Positions 62,050-64,000 of a stretch of 64,000 nt of DNA are shown here, piece after piece. Positions within the stretch are counted from its first letter, which is position 1; the number at the start of each line of letters is the position of its first letter. A program made the position numbers and the translations under genes. The stretch comes from Bacteroidota bacterium. Lineage in GTDB: Bacteria > Bacteroidota > Bacteroidia > Bacteroidales > JAAUTT01. The DNA is taken from NCBI GenBank assembly GCA_023429135.1, contig JAEYWD010000002.1, positions 11,299 to 75,298 on the forward strand, given 5' to 3'. The notes under the pieces were generated by a model that worked only from the letters and a program-made list of their open reading frames with translations, had not been told where the DNA came from and did not search any database.

Positions 62050-63887
62050 TCTACCTGAATCATTTTTTTCATCCATGGGAATTTTATTAGCGTAAAGGAC
62101 CAGGGAAGGCTGTCCAGCAAAAGATCGTACGAAGTTTTTTCCACCTGGAGTGTCCAATGGTCGTCAATTTCGGTGAGAATGCCTTTACGTTGAAAAAACG
62201 AAGATTGAAAACCTTTAACACTTGTAGATTTAAGCGCTTTCCAGTGGTTTATTGCAGACGAAATCAGATCAAATGCTTCATTCCTTTCATTTTGTGTTAG
62301 GCGCTTGTAACCAGTAATTGGCTCCTGAATATCAATTCCGCAAAGCAACTTGTTAAACTGAAGTATATACTCATAATTCTGCTGTTTCCCGTTAACCAGA
62401 TATTGAAGCAGGTAAACAGCCCTGTTTGCTTTAGCCTTCGATTTAAAGCTGCCATTTTCAGTGTAACCTAGATGATTGAAAAAAGAAGGGAGAAAGGGAG
62501 CAAGTATGCACAATCCGGCATTTTCGACAATTGTTTTTTTGTGTCCGGGAACTTGATTTATTTCACTAATAGTTTCAAGGTCACTTTTGCTGAGATGGAG
62601 CAGTTTTGTGATGAGGTGAAGTTCATTTACAGTGAACTTATGAAGTATCTGTCCCATTGTTTTTTTCGAGGCTTTGGAAGGGAAAATCCGGTGTGTAACT
62701 ACATCCCTGAAATGTGCTGATTGTTTCTGATCTAACTTCTTTATAATTTTAAGAAGATGACTATGTGCTTTTTGAATACGCTGCAGGAAAGCCAGGAAAT
62801 ACAACTGTTTATCAGAAACTTCAATATTTGCTGAACCAGATAATTCGGGCGGATTGACAAGCAGCCCGAAAATGTTATTTTGCAGAAAACCGGGATGATT
62901 TATAATCAGCTCAACAGCAGTTTTCTTAATATCTTTTGAGGGACGGGGTAATTGCTGTTTTGAAGCTGTATTAAGAGTTGAAGATTTACTCTTTTTCCGG
63001 AATTCAGGATTTTTCAGAGATGTCAATTGAGAAATGTTCAGCTTCTCAAGCAATTTTTCAGCTTTTTCATGGAGAAATTCCCTGGAAAGATGGAATTCAA
63101 GTTCGTGTAATTCTTCTTCGGCAAAAACATTTAATAACGTGATTTCATGCAGCAGATTATTGCGGTAATTTGCAATTAAGTCTTTTATCAGTAATAGTTT
63201 AAAGCCTGAATTTCTAAAAGGTTTAGTAAGGGCAGAATTCATCTCATTGAATCTGGACTCAGTAAGCTTTTCCCAATGTATTTTCTCTTGTAAGCCAATT
63301 ATATTTAACTCCTTGCTTCCAAGTTCAGGAACCAGTTTCTCTAAAACAGACCAGGTTTCGGGAGAACAAACCATTTTAATTCTGCGAATTACATCAGCAT
63401 TATTCAGTTGACTTCTCAGAAAATACTGTAGTTCCCTGGAGTTGTTTTCCAAGGCAACCCGTATGGTTTTATCGGCATTAAAAGGTTCATTTTTGTCCAT
63501 CCACCAGGGAAGATCGCCTGTTTGCATCAAAGCTTTTACTATACGGATATGAACATCCTCAACCGGAATAATTGTTTTAGCCGTTCTGGTTATATTTTTT
63601 CGGCGCTCCTCCATATTTTCGGTAAGCAGCTTTCTAAATCTCTCAATTATTTCGTTTGATCCAATTTCTTCGAAACGGATATCACCTAGGTCAATTTCGA
63701 GCCTTTCAATTTTCCAGAGTTTGTTATTGTCTAAATTCCCGGCTATTACTTTGGATAATATTTCGCTGAACTGATAAGTCCAAAAGTGTGTAATTTCGTT
63801 ACTCATGGCTTTAGCAACCAGCTCCGAATTACAGTTAAACTCAAATGTCAGCTTATTTACAACATTATTCAGCATAATTGTTCGCAT
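62043..63887 (-). CDS. Contractile injection system tape measure-type protein
   Basis: A 614-residue helical protein. Its N-terminal pattern FWTYQFSEILSKVI ... LWKIERLEIDLGDIRFEEI matches the family of eCIS tape-measure proteins, in which an IERLEIDLG-like segment is a hallmark. It would set tube length inside the particle. The next gene is the AAA+ ATPase with a seven-base overlap, the usual order in eCIS loci. An alternative ATG is at 63875. Upstream is a repeat, then the window ends, so the sheath, tube and baseplate genes, if adjacent, are beyond it. Confidence 0.85.
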   Translation of the reverse strand: MRTIMLNNVVNKLTFEFNCNSELVAKAMSNEITHFWTYQFSEILSKVIAGNLDNNKLWKIERLEIDLGDIRFEEIGSNEIIERFRKLLTENMEERRKNITRTAKTIIPVEDVHIRIVKALMQTGDLPWWMDKNEPFNADKTIRVALENNSRELQYFLRSQLNNADVIRRIKMVCSPETWSVLEKLVPELGSKELNIIGLQEKIHWEKLTESRFNEMNSALTKPFRNSGFKLLLIKDLIANYRNNLLHEITLLNVFAEEELHELEFHLSREFLHEKAEKLLEKLNISQLTSLKNPEFRKKSKSSTLNTASKQQLPRPSKDIKKTAVELIINHPGFLQNNIFGLLVNPPELSGSANIEVSDKQLYFLAFLQRIQKAHSHLLKIIKKLDQKQSAHFRDVVTHRIFPSKASKKTMGQILHKFTVNELHLITKLLHLSKSDLETISEINQVPGHKKTIVENAGLCILAPFLPSFFNHLGYTENGSFKSKAKANRAVYLLQYLVNGKQQNYEYILQFNKLLCGIDIQEPITGYKRLTQNERNEAFDLISSAINHWKALKSTSVKGFQSSFFQRKGILTEIDDHWTLQVEKTSYDLLLDSLPWSFTLIKFPWMKKMIQVEW

Positions 63888-63907
63888 CTCTGATTTTTTT
63901 TTATTGT

Positions 63908-63967
63908 TGTCCGGTAAATATTCACCATGAATGAATTATTTAGATTTCTCACTTCGTTCGAAATGAC
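63908..63967. repeat. Dispersed repeat TGTCCGGT...AGATTTCTCACTTCGTTCGAAATGAC, copy 2
   Basis: It has TGTCCGGTAAATA and AGATTTCTCACTTCGTTCG then AAATGACA, like copy 1 at 30455-30499, with about 15 extra bases between parts. It lies directly upstream of the tape-measure gene, suggesting a transcription unit boundary. A GGTTTGGGGAGGGGTTGG stretch follows at the window end. Confidence 0.65.
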
Positions 63968-64000
63968 ATTCAATTATTTAGGTTTGGGGAGGGGTTGGTT

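Overview
The window looks like a chromosomal segment of a Bacteroidota bacterium, probably a Bacteroidales/Marinilabiliales-like environmental lineage. It carries type IX secretion (T9SS) cargo with both type A and type B C-terminal sorting domains and a PorP/SprF protein. Promoter-like sites fit the Bacteroidota pattern (TTTG, 19-22 bases, TAnnTTTG), Shine-Dalgarno sequences are scarce, and several families of degenerate intergenic repeats typical of this phylum are present. No rRNA, tRNA, CRISPR array, transposase or integrase was seen.

Layout. 1-13 kb is housekeeping: the end of tgt, an LptF/LptG permease, an acyl-CoA carboxyltransferase with its biotin carrier, an HU-like protein, ispE, thpR, a polyprenyl glycosylphosphotransferase with a Gfo/Idh-like partner, pcm, a metallo-beta-lactamase-fold hydrolase and gcvP. 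13.1-18.1 kb is a signalling module: an ECF-like sigma factor, a membrane TPR/anti-sigma-like protein, a convergent secreted and membrane-anchored TPR-CHAT protease-like protein, and, divergent from it, an unlisted 33-residue Pro/Asp-rich mini-protein with its own terminator. 18.3-20.3 kb holds two CDGSH iron-sulfur proteins in line with arginine deiminase. 20.6-24.7 kb is a surface cluster: PorP/SprF, two paralogous secreted proteins and a type B T9SS protein. 25-40 kb is mixed housekeeping (NUDIX, miaA, pheT, YjjG-like HAD, rubrerythrin, DUF1080, a 1075-residue type A T9SS protein, LigB dioxygenase, M28 peptidase, carbamate kinase). 40-51 kb is regulatory: a soluble PAS/GAF hybrid kinase, an NtrC-type response regulator with its membrane kinase, and, divergent from these, a good sigma-54-type promoter ahead of an aspartic-protease-like protein, a small secreted protein and an FtsX/MacB-type permease.

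51-64 kb is the most interesting part. It is the distal end of an extracellular contractile injection system (eCIS) locus, all on the minus strand and tightly packed: tape-measure-type protein, AAA+ ATPase, a 1326-residue DUF4157 protein, a small charged protein, a vWA protein, a membrane PP2C phosphatase, an Ig-like membrane protein and a membrane protein kinase. The DUF4157 protein ends in a previously unremarked cytidine-deaminase-fold domain (HAE plus PCxxC) and so looks like an eCIS-delivered deaminase toxin. The kinase/phosphatase/vWA triad suggests phosphorylation control of the injection machine, and the kinase and its neighbour share an Ig-like domain. Sheath, tube and baseplate genes are not in the window and would be expected beyond its right edge.
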